Part shown: positions 18,207 to 27,078 of the stretch, piece by piece
Numbering within the stretch: the first letter of the stretch is position 1
Layout: every line of letters begins with the position of its first letter
Source of the DNA: Clostridia bacterium
GTDB lineage: Bacteria > Bacillota > Clostridia > Oscillospirales > CAG-272
Direction: 5' to 3'
NCBI GenBank assembly: GCA_017942005.1
Contig: JAGAVJ010000005.1
Coordinates: forward strand, 1-64,000
Length of the DNA stretch: 64,000 bases
Notes under the pieces: generated by a model
What the model saw: only the letters and a program-made list of their open reading frames with translations
Told to the model about the DNA's origin: nothing
Databases searched by the model: none
Translations under genes and position numbers: made by a program

Positions 18207-20105
18207 TTAATGCTTGGAAATGGCGTCGAACTTACAGCCAGCGATACATGCGCCGCACTTGATACACTTGGAAGTGTCAATCTTCATGGACGGCAGACGG
18301 TGACCGGGTGCGACATAATCGGTTTTTACAATGGTATTGACCGGGCAGTTTCTTGCACACTTGCCGCAGCCGATACATTTATCCTGGTCGATGACAAAGG
18401 AAACGAGCTTCTTACAGACACCAGCAGGACATTTCTTGTCAACGACATGGGCAACATATTCATCGCGGAAGAACTTCAGGGTTGCAAGCACAGGGTTCGG
18501 TGCTGTCTGACCCAGACCGCAGAGAGAGTTGGACTTGATGTAATTACACAGCTCTTCCAGTTTGTCGAGGTCTTCCAGTGTACCTTCACCGCGTGTGATC
18601 TTGTCCAAAATTTCAAGCAGACGCTTGGTACCGACACGGCACGGTGTGCACTTGCCGCAGGACTCATCGACGGTAAACTCAAGGAAGAACTTCGCCATAT
18701 CGACCATACAGTTGTCTTCGTCCATGACAATCAGACCGCCGGAGCCCATCATACAGCCCATAGCAATCAGGTTATCATAGTCCACAGCAACGTCCATCAG
18801 GTTTGCAGGGATACATCCGCCGGAAGGACCGCCGGTCTGTGCAGCCTTGAATGCCTTTCCGTTCGGAACGCCGCCGCCGATTTCTTCACTGATTTCACGC
18901 AGGGTAATACCCATCGGAATTTCCACAAGACCGGTGTGCTTGATCTTGCCGCCGAGCGCGAATACCTTGGTACCCTTGGACTTCTCGGTACCCATAGAAG
19001 CAAACCATTCTGCACCGCGCAGAATGATCTGCGGGATATTTGCAAAGGTTTCTACGTTGTTTTCTACCGTCGGGCAGCCGAACAGACCCTTAACAGCCGG
19101 GAACGGAGGACGGGGTCTCGGTTCACCGCGGTTGCCTTCGATGGAGGTCATCAGTGCGGTTTCCTCACCGCAGACGAATGCGCCTGCACCAAGGCGGATT
19201 TCCATATCAAAGCAGAAATCCGTACCGAAAATATTCTTGCCGAGCAGACCGTTTGCACGGGCGTCGTCAATGGCTCTCTGCAGACGGGTAACAGCGATCG
19301 GGTATTCTGCACGAACATACACATAACCCATATCTGCACCGACTGCATAACCGGCGATGCTCATTGCTTCGATGATACAGTGCGGGTCACCTTCCAGCAC
19401 CGATCTGTCCATGAATGCGCCGGGGTCACCTTCATCGGCGTTACAGACAACGTACTTCTGAGGACCGTCTGCGATAAAGGACCACTTCTTGCCGGTCGGG
19501 AATCCGCCGCCGCCTCTGCCGCGCAGACCGGAATCCAGAACGATTTGAACAACCTCTTTCGGTGTCAGCTCAGTCAGACATTTTGCAAGTGCCTGATAGC
19601 CGTCACGTGCGATGTACTCATTGATATCTTCCGGGTTGATGAAACCGCAGTTGCGCAGTGCAACACGAACCTGCTTTTTATAGAAGTCGGTTTCATTGTA
19701 CTTTTTGATGGAACCGTCTGCAAGCACGGTTTCCTTATATAAGAATTTTTCGACGATTTCGCCGCCGACAAGGTGCTTTTCTACGATTTCAGGAATATCC
19801 TCTGCCTGTACCATAGAATAGAAGCAGCCTTCCGGATACACAATCATAATCGGGCCGAGTGCACAGAGGCCGAAGCAGCCGGTACGGACGACCTTCACTT
19901 CATCTGCAATGCCGTGGCGTTCAAGCTCTGTATGAAGTGCATCAATAATTGCCTCAGAGTGAGAGGAGGTACAGCCGGTACCGCCGTAGACGAGGACATT
20001 TCTTTTATATTTTGTTTTGGATGCAAGTGCAGGATCACCGAGACGCAGGGCGATTTCGCTCATCGACGCTTCCTTGATCTCCTGCAGTTGAGCAACTGTT
20101 TTCAT
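18207..20105 (-). CDS. hydB: NADH/FMN subunit of the [FeFe] hydrogenase (NuoF-like)
   Basis: Flavin- and NAD-binding subunit. The 632-residue protein has an N-terminal thioredoxin-like [2Fe-2S] domain (GTGCTSSHSE, RTGCFGLCALGP), the NuoF core with the NADH/FMN site (LRGRGGGGFPTGKKW at about 191-205, then CNADEGDPGAFMDRS), the [4Fe-4S] motif ESCGKCTPCRVGT, and two C-terminal ferredoxin clusters (CIGCGKCARNCP, CIKCGACIAGC). This fusion is characteristic of HydB/HndC. AAGGAGG stands 11 bases before the ATG. The opposite strand carries a 1111-codon open frame, which I regard as a codon-bias shadow. Confidence 0.95.
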   Translation of the reverse strand: MKTVAQLQEIKEASMSEIALRLGDPALASKTKYKRNVLVYGGTGCTSSHSEAIIDALHTELERHGIADEVKVVRTGCFGLCALGPIMIVYPEGCFYSMVQAEDIPEIVEKHLVGGEIVEKFLYKETVLADGSIKKYNETDFYKKQVRVALRNCGFINPEDINEYIARDGYQALAKCLTELTPKEVVQIVLDSGLRGRGGGGFPTGKKWSFIADGPQKYVVCNADEGDPGAFMDRSVLEGDPHCIIEAMSIAGYAVGADMGYVYVRAEYPIAVTRLQRAIDDARANGLLGKNIFGTDFCFDMEIRLGAGAFVCGEETALMTSIEGNRGEPRPRPPFPAVKGLFGCPTVENNVETFANIPQIILRGAEWFASMGTEKSKGTKVFALGGKIKHTGLVEIPMGITLREISEEIGGGVPNGKAFKAAQTGGPSGGCIPANLMDVAVDYDNLIAMGCMMGSGGLIVMDEDNCMVDMAKFFLEFTVDESCGKCTPCRVGTKRLLEILDKITRGEGTLEDLDKLEELCNYIKSNSLCGLGQTAPNPVLATLKFFRDEYVAHVVDKKCPAGVCKKLVSFVIDQDKCIGCGKCARNCPVNTIVKTDYVAPGHRLPSMKIDTSKCIKCGACIAGCKFDAISKH

Positions 20106-20135
20106 GTATGCGTATTCCTCCTTGAAAAGGTTTGA

Positions 20136-20633
20136 TTACTTACCGTACTTTCCGAGAATGTCGGCGACATCAGACTTTTGCAGTCTGCCGTAAACCTCGC
20201 CGTTCACCGTCATAACCGGCGCCAGACCGCAGGCACCGATGCAGCGGCTTGCTGCCAGAGAGAATTTACCGTCTGCGGTACATTCGTCTCCTGCAATTCC
20301 CAGCTGGCTCTGAAGCTCGTCATAAATGGTACCGGAACCTTTGACATAGCAAGCAGTGCCCAAACATACGGCGATATGGACCTCACCCTTCTGTGTGAGG
20401 GAGAACTGAGCGTAGAAGGTTGCAACGCCGAAAACTTTTTCCAGCGGAACTTCCATACCCTCTGCGATGATATTCTGCACTTCCAGCGGAAGATAGCCGT
20501 AAATATCCTGTGCCTGCTGCATGACAGCCATCAAACGGCTTTTGTCATGCTTATTTGCGGCGATGATACTCTGCAGCTTTGCTTCCTGCTCCGCCGTGCC
20601 GCGGAATGGAGTAGCGCTGATTTTCTTTTGCAT
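20136..20633 (-). CDS. hydC: NuoE-like [2Fe-2S] subunit of the hydrogenase
   Basis: Electron-transfer subunit of the HydABC complex. The 165-residue protein has the NuoE fold with four cluster Cys: CLGTACYVKGS (about 91-101) and SRCIGACGLAP (about 133-143). Length matches NuoE/HndA. It is the first gene of the operon, with GGAGG upstream and a separate promoter at 20723-20751; hydB follows after 30 bases. Confidence 0.95.
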   Translation of the reverse strand: MQKKISATPFRGTAEQEAKLQSIIAANKHDKSRLMAVMQQAQDIYGYLPLEVQNIIAEGMEVPLEKVFGVATFYAQFSLTQKGEVHIAVCLGTACYVKGSGTIYDELQSQLGIAGDECTADGKFSLAASRCIGACGLAPVMTVNGEVYGRLQKSDVADILGKYGK

Positions 20634-20722
20634 GGATCTTTATCCTCCTTAAAAATAATGCCGGATCGTCTGTATAAAGTCTTTTGAACCATCCGATCAC
20701 ACATCATTGAATTCCAGTATAG

Positions 20723-20751
20723 ATTATAACATATTTTTTTGTGTTTCGCAA
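20723..20751 (-). promoter_or_regulatory. Promoter of the hydCBA operon
   Basis: Minus-strand -35 TTGCGA (20746-20751), 17-base spacer, -10 TATAAT (20723-20728), about 90 bases before hydC. I saw no Rex-type palindrome that I could defend. Confidence 0.65.
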
Positions 20752-20833
20752 GGGGTTTTACGAGAAAATGTCAGAATCTTGTCAAACAATTGCGTTAATT
20801 TTATGACAATCATGTGGAATTTTTCCGGAACAC

Positions 20834-20862
20834 TTGACATTACAGCGCAAAAAGGGTAAAAT
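20834..20862 (+). promoter_or_regulatory. Promoter of the small membrane protein / mutS-like genes
   Basis: Plus-strand -35 TTGACA (20834-20839), 17-base spacer, -10 TAAAAT (20857-20862). The leader of about 130 bases contains a GGGGC-gatgct-GCCCC hairpin at about 20957-20972, 30 bases before the start codon. No known riboswitch class was recognised. Confidence 0.7.
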
Positions 20863-21000
20863 ATAAATAGAATGATATTTATTACAAGTAAGAGATTCTT
20901 CCCTCTCCCGCCTCTATAGGCAGAAGTTATATACGCATGTGCTTTTGTTGAATGCCGGGGCGATGCTGCCCCGTATTGAAATTGTAGGAGAGCCTTACCA

Positions 21001-21324
21001 ATGTTTCATCCGATACAGGATATCCGTGCAATCCTTGATGACAGCTGTCCGCGCCATCTGTTTATTCCGCGCGGTACGCTTTTGTTTTTGGCGCTTCTGA
21101 CCGCAGGACTGCATTTTGCTGCATTTTTTCTGTTTTGGGGCATATGGATCATCATTTCTGTCGTTCTGTTCTTTACCTCGTCATTATTTCTATATTTATA
21201 TTATCAGGTATGGAAAAAATATTACGCCGGCGCAGCGTTTTTCCTTGTTGTAGTGCTTGAACTGATCTGCATGTATGGGGCGGCACAGCTTGCACAGCAT
21301 GGTTTCGAGATGCTGCTTTCGTAA
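21001..21324 (+). CDS. Small integral membrane protein
   Basis: The 107-residue protein has a polar N terminus (MFHPIQDIRAILDDSCPRH) and three hydrophobic segments (about 25-44, 46-66 and 76-98), predicting a three-pass inner membrane protein. I do not recognise the family. AGGAGAG lies upstream of the ATG. An 11-bp hairpin separates it from the MutS-family gene downstream on the same strand. Confidence 0.7.
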   Translation: MFHPIQDIRAILDDSCPRHLFIPRGTLLFLALLTAGLHFAAFFLFWGIWIIISVVLFFTSSLFLYLYYQVWKKYYAGAAFFLVVVLELICMYGAAQLAQHGFEMLLS

Positions 21325-21331
21325 AATAGGC

Positions 21332-21356
21332 AATTGTAAAACTCCGTTTTACAATT
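21332..21356 (+). terminator. Hairpin between the membrane protein and mutS-like genes
   Basis: Perfect 11-bp stem AATTGTAAAAC / GTTTTACAATT with a 3-base loop, no T run after it on the plus strand. It may be an attenuator or a processing site rather than a full terminator. Confidence 0.45.
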
Positions 21357-21392
21357 AATAAGCTTTCGTAGAATATAAGGAGAAAACAGAGA

Positions 21393-22967
21393 ATGCATGA
21401 TCATTTTTTACAGAAAAGCAACGATGTCATCTGTTCAAAGGATATTTTGAAAGCATTAAAAGCCGACAATTTCCTATATCTGCGCGGCGTTGATATTACG
21501 GAATATCTGTCTGCCGATGCATCTCTTCTGGAAAAACGCAGCCGTGTTCTGCGCGATACTGCCGAGGTTCCGGGACTGCATGCGCTTGTGGATGAGTGGA
21601 TTGCGCAAATCACTTACCTATCTGAAATGGTGAAAAAGAAAAGCGAGCATGCAAGCGGCGAGGAAAGTCTGTATTCCGTAAAGCAGCTGGAGCTGTATTT
21701 CTCCATTGTCGACACAACCTGTGCCTATGCAGAAGAACATGCCGCAGCATGTACCTCATCGGAATATCAAACATTATTTGAAGCCTTCCTTCGCATCGCA
21801 GACACAGAGTACAATCAGCTTAAAGTCAAAACCAAAAAATTACTTGACCAGATTTCACAGATCAAAAGCATTTCAATCGGATTCAATTTTGACGCGTCAC
21901 TCACACCGTATGAAGCGGGAATTCTTTCTGTCAATCAACGCTATATTGAATCCGGAACACTCATCGACCGTCTTCTGCGCGGAGATACCGGGCAGGAATA
22001 TTGTTCCATCGCACCGCTTGTCGTTTCCAAACGGCAGATTGGTTCAGGTGAATTTGACGTTCTGGAGCACGCACTGTATACCGGCATTGACAAGCTGTTT
22101 AAAAAACAACTCCGCCAATGGGAGCCGGAAATTCTTACGTTTTTACAAAATCGGCTTGGATTTTTATTGGATATTCTGCCTGATCTGCAATTTATATCCG
22201 AAATTACTGCCATCAGCGAACGGATGCGCAGCGCGGGTCTGCAATTGTGCAAGCCGGAATATTCTGTTTTCGATACATGCACTTCTGAACTATGCGGTTT
22301 TTATCATCCTGTGCTTGCATTGAATTTTGCAGAGCACAGGGAGAGTACGGAAAATACCATTGTAAAAAACGACATCACCTTTGATCAAAACGGTATGCTG
22401 TATATCCTCACCGGACCGAATAACGGCGGGAAATCTGTATATCTGTCTGCGGTCGTACTCATCCAGCTGATGGCACAGCTCGGCATGATGGTTCCCGCAG
22501 AAAAGGCGGTACTCACACCGGTACACGGGATTTTTGTCCATTTTCCAAAGCACGGCTCTTTACATGAAATGGGACGGCTTGCAGAGGAATGTGAAACCAT
22601 TGCAGCTATTTTCTCCGCACTTCCAAAGCGCAAATCTGCACCGGCGCTTGTCGTCATGGACGAAGCCTTTTCTTCTACTGACGCCAAGGACGCAATCCAG
22701 TTATCCGACACGGTACTGCGGGCGCTCTCTCATTGTCGGGTACGCGGCATTTATGCAACACATTTTCATGAACTGTATGAATATGCAGAAGCTGCCAACG
22801 CCGCACGCGGTCCAGATGACAGCCCGATTGATTATCTGGTTGCCGGCATTGATAAGAATGAAACGCGTACCTACCGTATCGAACGCAGGAAGCCGGACGG
22901 CAAAAGTTATGCACAGACCATTGCACAAAAATACGGGATTCTCTATGAAACATTGATTCAGATATGA
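21393..22967 (+). CDS. MutS-family ATPase without the mismatch-recognition domain
   Basis: The 524-residue protein has the MutS core and clamp helices (about 60-330) followed by the ABC ATPase: Walker A GPNNGGKS at about 346-353, signature-region HGSLHEMGRLAEE, Walker B LVVMDEAFSSTD and the ATHFHEL switch. The mismatch-binding and connector domains of MutS1 are absent, and there is no Smr domain, so it is neither MutS1 nor typical MutS2. Members of this reduced group are of unknown substrate. AAGGAG lies 11 bases upstream of the ATG. Confidence 0.85.
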   Translation: MHDHFLQKSNDVICSKDILKALKADNFLYLRGVDITEYLSADASLLEKRSRVLRDTAEVPGLHALVDEWIAQITYLSEMVKKKSEHASGEESLYSVKQLELYFSIVDTTCAYAEEHAAACTSSEYQTLFEAFLRIADTEYNQLKVKTKKLLDQISQIKSISIGFNFDASLTPYEAGILSVNQRYIESGTLIDRLLRGDTGQEYCSIAPLVVSKRQIGSGEFDVLEHALYTGIDKLFKKQLRQWEPEILTFLQNRLGFLLDILPDLQFISEITAISERMRSAGLQLCKPEYSVFDTCTSELCGFYHPVLALNFAEHRESTENTIVKNDITFDQNGMLYILTGPNNGGKSVYLSAVVLIQLMAQLGMMVPAEKAVLTPVHGIFVHFPKHGSLHEMGRLAEECETIAAIFSALPKRKSAPALVVMDEAFSSTDAKDAIQLSDTVLRALSHCRVRGIYATHFHELYEYAEAANAARGPDDSPIDYLVAGIDKNETRTYRIERRKPDGKSYAQTIAQKYGILYETLIQI

Positions 22968-23058
22968 AAACCGATCCGTATTTGGCAGCTCTATCGCCTG
23001 TAAACGGCGGAAAACCAGGGCGAAAAACAAATTTTCAAAAAGGAACGATTTTATCATA

Positions 23059-23910
23059 ATGACACAGACAAACACTCCCATCCTCATTGCCAATTATCAT
23101 ACCCACACCACCCGCTGCGGTCATGCGCGCGGATGCGAGCGGGATTATATTGAACAAGCCATCCGTGCCGGCGTGCGCATTCTCGGATTTGCCGACCATG
23201 CGCCATACCCATTTCCGGACGGTTACAACTCTGGTTTTCGCATGCGGGTCGAACAAACCGCAGACTATACGGAAACACTCTGTGCATTGCGGGAGGAATA
23301 CAAGCAGGATATCGAGATTTACATCGGATACGAAACGGAATATTATCCGGATTTCTTTTCGGACGCAATGCAGAATCTATGCGCGTATCCCGTGGATTAC
23401 TTGATTTTAGGACAGCACTTTCTTGAAAATGAAATCACAAAGATTTATTCCGGGGCGCCGACCGATGACGAGGGCCGTCTTTCCGCCTATGTCGATCAAA
23501 TTTCCGCGGGACTTTCCACCGGGGTATTCTCCTGCGTTGCACACCCTGATCTGCTGCATTTTACAGGCGACAACGCCATTTATGAAACACAGATGCGCCG
23601 CCTGTGTGAAAATGCCAAGCGGCTTGACATTCCGTTGGAAATCAATTTCCTTGGACTAAAAGAACACAGACACTACCCCTGCGATCGGTTTTGGCAGATT
23701 GCCGCAGACGTCGGAAACAGCGTCATTTTCGGATGCGACGCGCACACCCCGGATATGCTGTCCGATTTCGGATTGTTCCAAAGTGCCGCAGCTTATGCCG
23801 AGCGTTTTGGACTGCACCCGCAAAAAACGCTGACCCTGCGTGACCCGCACTCTTTTTTTAAAAAAACTACCCCAATCAGTAATTGCCAAACTGTATGCTG
23901 CAATTGTTGA
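23059..23910 (+). CDS. PHP-domain histidinol-phosphatase family protein
   Basis: Predicted metal-dependent phosphoesterase; family members of this length dephosphorylate histidinol phosphate. The 283-residue protein has the PHP motifs NYHTHTTRCGHA near residue 14, GFADHAPYP, IGYETEYYP, AHPDLLHF and FGCDAHTPD. The His biosynthesis genes are not nearby, so the physiological substrate is not certain. AAAGGAA lies 13 bases upstream. The C-terminal dozen residues (TPISNCQTVCCNC) are Cys-rich and probably poorly conserved. Confidence 0.85.
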   Translation: MTQTNTPILIANYHTHTTRCGHARGCERDYIEQAIRAGVRILGFADHAPYPFPDGYNSGFRMRVEQTADYTETLCALREEYKQDIEIYIGYETEYYPDFFSDAMQNLCAYPVDYLILGQHFLENEITKIYSGAPTDDEGRLSAYVDQISAGLSTGVFSCVAHPDLLHFTGDNAIYETQMRRLCENAKRLDIPLEINFLGLKEHRHYPCDRFWQIAADVGNSVIFGCDAHTPDMLSDFGLFQSAAAYAERFGLHPQKTLTLRDPHSFFKKTTPISNCQTVCCNC

Positions 23911-23936
23911 AAAATCACAACCAAAGGAGAAAACAC

Positions 23937-24776
23937 ATGCTTGTTACTTTAAAGGAAATCCTTTCCATAGCAGAAACAAAAAAAATTGCGGTCGGCTCCT
24001 TCAATACGCCGAATCTCGCATCCCTGCGCGCTATCATCGGCGCCGCAGAAGCGCTTTGCCAGCCGGTCATACTCATGCATGCACAGGTACACGAAGAAAT
24101 GGGACTGTGTACCATGGAGGAAGTTGCACCGATCATGCTTGCAGCCGCCAAAAAAACTTCCGTTCCTGTCTGCGTACATCTGGATCACGGTACAGACGTG
24201 GAATACATCCGGCGCGGTCTTACACTCGGTTTTACCGGCGTCATGTTTGACGGCTCTGCCCTTCCCACCGAAGAAAACTTTGAAAAAACAAAAGAAGTTG
24301 TGCGTATGGCAGCGGAAACCGGCGCCAGCGTGGAAGCGGAAATCGGCTCCATGGGTTCAAGAGAAGGCGGCAATGCCGCTGACATGGAGCATCCGGAATC
24401 CATTTATACAGATCCGGTTATGGCAAAACAGTTTGTTGAGGAAACAGGAATTGATGCGCTCGCCTGTGCATTCGGTACCGTACATGGTCTGTATGTCAAA
24501 GAGCCGAAGCTCGACTTTGACCGTTTGTCCGAAATCGACGCGCTGGTTTCTGTCCCGCTGGTCATGCACGGCGGGTCCGGTGTTTCGGAGGAGGACTACC
24601 GCCGTGTCATTGCACGGGGTATTGCCAAAATCAATTACTATACCTACATGGCAAAAGCAGGTGCAGAAGCGATAAACGGCAAGACCTTCACACAGTATCA
24701 CGATATTGTAAGGGCAGCCACAGAAGCCATGCAGCAAAACGTTGCCGCTGCCATCCGTGTATTTTCCGGGTTATAA
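23937..24776 (+). CDS. Class II fructose/tagatose-bisphosphate aldolase
   Basis: Zinc-dependent ketose-bisphosphate aldolase splitting a hexose bisphosphate into dihydroxyacetone phosphate and glyceraldehyde 3-phosphate. The 279-residue protein has VHLDHGTDVEYI with the zinc His and catalytic Asp region (about 80-91), VEAEIGSMG, CAFGTVHGLY and the phosphate loops HGGSGVSEEDY and GIAKINYYTYM. The substrate could be fructose or tagatose bisphosphate; length fits the GatY/KbaY and short Fba groups. The ATG at 23937 follows AAAGGAG at 6 bases; the frame extends to 23883 without a better start. Confidence 0.92.
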   Translation: MLVTLKEILSIAETKKIAVGSFNTPNLASLRAIIGAAEALCQPVILMHAQVHEEMGLCTMEEVAPIMLAAAKKTSVPVCVHLDHGTDVEYIRRGLTLGFTGVMFDGSALPTEENFEKTKEVVRMAAETGASVEAEIGSMGSREGGNAADMEHPESIYTDPVMAKQFVEETGIDALACAFGTVHGLYVKEPKLDFDRLSEIDALVSVPLVMHGGSGVSEEDYRRVIARGIAKINYYTYMAKAGAEAINGKTFTQYHDIVRAATEAMQQNVAAAIRVFSGL

Positions 24777-24808
24777 TCGGTTATCAAAAAATACAGCGGG
24801 ATGCAGAA

Positions 24809-25819
24809 TCAAATAAATGGTCTGCGATCCAGCACCAGCTTCAGGGGAACATCGGAAATCAGCTTCCCGCGCAGGGTCTGCTGTAATTCCGCAAGACAGC
24901 AAACACCGCCAAACAGCGTATGCAGATCGTTGACCGTCTCATTTCTGTCCCAATCGACATGGCACCAGAAGTCAAGATAGGTTTCTGTAAAAACTTCCAG
25001 ACACTTTTGTACCTCATAAAAACGATGCGGCGTCTGACGCTGTGCACGTGTCAAACAAAATACCCAGTCTATCTCCAGAAAATCTGCTTTTTTCCCAAAA
25101 TTCTGCGGCAGCTCTCCTGGTGTATCATACATCGCAATGCAGGTATCGATCATACGGTCGGGATATTGCAGCGGCATGTGTGCATATTCATGATTGAAAA
25201 GATAGTGGAAAGACCCTGCCATGTAAAAATACATCGGCGCACGGCGTTCTATCTGGAGACAGCGCGGTTTCATCCACATTCCGGTTTCTGCATCTGCATT
25301 TTCAGCAAACCAGGCAAAGTACTGTTCATTCCATTCCCGTGCTGCAGCGCCGGTCAAATTCAATGCAACATAGATGCCTGCGCCTTTGTGTGAATCTCTC
25401 CACGGATTGTTTGCCCAATCCAATGTTTCCATAAGACCAATGAACTTATCAAAGTCGAGATACGGTAAAAGCGCTGTGCAGGGATGTGCCGGCGCAGCGT
25501 CGAACAGCTCCAGTGCGGCTGCACAGTGCGCCGTTGTGTGTATCGCATGATGGGTTTCCTCATGGAAAAGACCGTCTTCCCCCTGCATATTCTGCAAAAC
25601 AGAAACCCAGCTTTCCCGTTCTTTTTGATTTTTGGGGAATGCTCCTATCGAATAGAGAATATTTGCGGCGTCAGCACAGCCATATGGATTGGAACCAAGT
25701 GTGCGTGTACCGCTCTCATTCTGCCAGCGCCAACGCGCATAGCTTCCGTCCGACAGCTTGTGAGACGCAACCGTCTTTTCGATATTTTTGATTATCGGTG
25801 TGATATTGTAGGGTTTCAT
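24809..25819 (-). CDS. Alpha/alpha-toroid (prenyltransferase-like) protein of unknown function
   Basis: The 336-residue protein contains repeats of the terpenoid-cyclase/six-hairpin toroid type: LQNMQGEDGLFHEETHHAIHTTAHC (quoted in part), GCADAANILYSI and NETVNDLHTLFGGV. Trp and His are frequent and no catalytic DXDD motif is visible, so it is not an obvious cyclase. A role on glycans or lipids is speculation. No signal peptide is present. The ATG at 25819 follows GGAGG at 7 bases. A second protein with the same kind of fold is at 31980. Confidence 0.6.
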   Translation of the reverse strand: MKPYNITPIIKNIEKTVASHKLSDGSYARWRWQNESGTRTLGSNPYGCADAANILYSIGAFPKNQKERESWVSVLQNMQGEDGLFHEETHHAIHTTAHCAAALELFDAAPAHPCTALLPYLDFDKFIGLMETLDWANNPWRDSHKGAGIYVALNLTGAAAREWNEQYFAWFAENADAETGMWMKPRCLQIERRAPMYFYMAGSFHYLFNHEYAHMPLQYPDRMIDTCIAMYDTPGELPQNFGKKADFLEIDWVFCLTRAQRQTPHRFYEVQKCLEVFTETYLDFWCHVDWDRNETVNDLHTLFGGVCCLAELQQTLRGKLISDVPLKLVLDRRPFI

Positions 25820-25858
25820 ATACACTCCTCCAGCGGGATAAAATTTTTATTTGATAAC

Positions 25859-25887
25859 ACTATATCACAGTTAGATGCTATTGTCAA
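25859..25887 (-). promoter_or_regulatory. Promoter of the first toroid gene
   Basis: Minus-strand -35 TTGACA (25882-25887), 17-base spacer, -10 TATAGT (25859-25864), about 40 bases from the start codon. A weaker plus-strand -10 TATAAT at 25933-25938 may serve the divergent hydrolase gene. Confidence 0.7.
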
Positions 25888-26022
25888 GTTTTTTGACTGT
25901 TTTCTCTGTTTGTTGTTAAAAAAATATATGTCTATAATAAAATATACCAATATAACTGAAATATTGAAAAATCCATGTATCGAAATTTTAATAAAATCAG
26001 TATGGAAAGTGAGGTTTATTAC

Positions 26023-27078
26023 ATGAATATCGGATTATTGCCTATGGAATTCCACACACGACAGCTGCGTGCGGCAGGTGTCGCCCCCGCCTGTCGCTGG
26101 GACGGTAAAGAAGACCCCGAGACATGGCGTATCCGCGCAAAAGAAACGCTTTCTGCCTTAATCGGTCTGCCGGAAATTGCGCACCACAGTACCGCCCCCA
26201 TTATGCAGATAGAATTGAATCGGCTGGACGAAGAAAATGGATACCGGGAAATTCGTTTCCGTTTCGTCACAGAGGAACAGGTTACCGTTCCCTGCCACCT
26301 TTTAATCCCCATCCATCACTGGAATGCCGGCAAGCCGCTTCCTGTGGTGATCTGCCTGCAAGGCCATTCTACCGGCATGCACATCTCACTCGGACGTCCG
26401 AAATTTCCGAAAGATGAGCAAACATGCCATGGCGGTGACCGCGACTTTGCTGTCCGCGCAGTCAAAGAAGGCGTCTGTGCGGTCGCAATGGAGCAGCGCT
26501 GCTTTGGTGAGTGCGGAAGTACCGAAACGGGAAGCCCGAACTGCCGACAGGCGGCGATGCGCGCACTTCTGCTTGGCCGTACTCTCATTGGGGAACGCGT
26601 ATGGGATGTCATGCGCTGCATTGACGTTCTTTGTGATCACTTCACGGATTATATTGATCCCAAACAGATTCTGTGCCTTGGCAATTCCGGCGGCGGTACC
26701 ACAACAACCTATGCTGCGGCGCTTGATGAACGCATCCAAATTGCGGTGCCGTCCTGTGCAGTCTGCACTTATGCAGATTCCATCGGCGCCATTCTGCACT
26801 GTGAGTGCAACTATGTCCCTGGTATTGCTAAAGCGTTCGACATGGGAGATTTGTGCGCCATGATCGCGCCGCGGTCTCTTGTCGTTGTATCAGGAGAACG
26901 TGACCCCATCTTCCCGCTTGCCGGCGCAAAAGAATGCGTGACACAGGGAATGCGGATGTATGATGTACGCGGTGCGCATGACCGCCTTGTACATGTAATC
27001 GGTGACGGCGAACACCGGTTTTATGCCGACGATGCATGGCCACTCATCCATCGGATGCTTGACGCACTTGTATTATGA
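26023..27078 (+). CDS. Alpha/beta hydrolase (acetyl-xylan-esterase/dienelactone-hydrolase type)
   Basis: The 351-residue protein has the alpha/beta hydrolase layout: PVVICLQGHSTGMHI (oxyanion strand), nucleophile elbow CLGNSGGGTTT with Ser near residue 227, acid Asp in VVSGERDPIFP, and a late catalytic His in VIGDGEHRFY. It resembles cytoplasmic acyl-esterases such as acetyl xylan or glucuronoyl esterase relatives. No signal peptide. The ATG at 26023 follows GAGG at 8 bases; the frame extends to 25975. The next gene overlaps its stop by 4 bases (ATGA), so the two are translationally coupled. Confidence 0.8.
   Translation: MNIGLLPMEFHTRQLRAAGVAPACRWDGKEDPETWRIRAKETLSALIGLPEIAHHSTAPIMQIELNRLDEENGYREIRFRFVTEEQVTVPCHLLIPIHHWNAGKPLPVVICLQGHSTGMHISLGRPKFPKDEQTCHGGDRDFAVRAVKEGVCAVAMEQRCFGECGSTETGSPNCRQAAMRALLLGRTLIGERVWDVMRCIDVLCDHFTDYIDPKQILCLGNSGGGTTTTYAAALDERIQIAVPSCAVCTYADSIGAILHCECNYVPGIAKAFDMGDLCAMIAPRSLVVVSGERDPIFPLAGAKECVTQGMRMYDVRGAHDRLVHVIGDGEHRFYADDAWPLIHRMLDALVL

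Noticed and set aside
16407-19742. 1111-codon open frame on the plus strand antisense to hydA and hydB
   Set aside because: It runs codon-for-codon opposite both hydrogenase genes, which are in the same phase. In that register stops arise only where the sense strand uses TTA, CTA or TCA, codons avoided in highly expressed genes. The translation has no recognisable domain.
20865-21000. Possible riboswitch before the small membrane protein
   Set aside because: A GGGGC/GCCCC hairpin is present, but I could match no conserved core of a known class.
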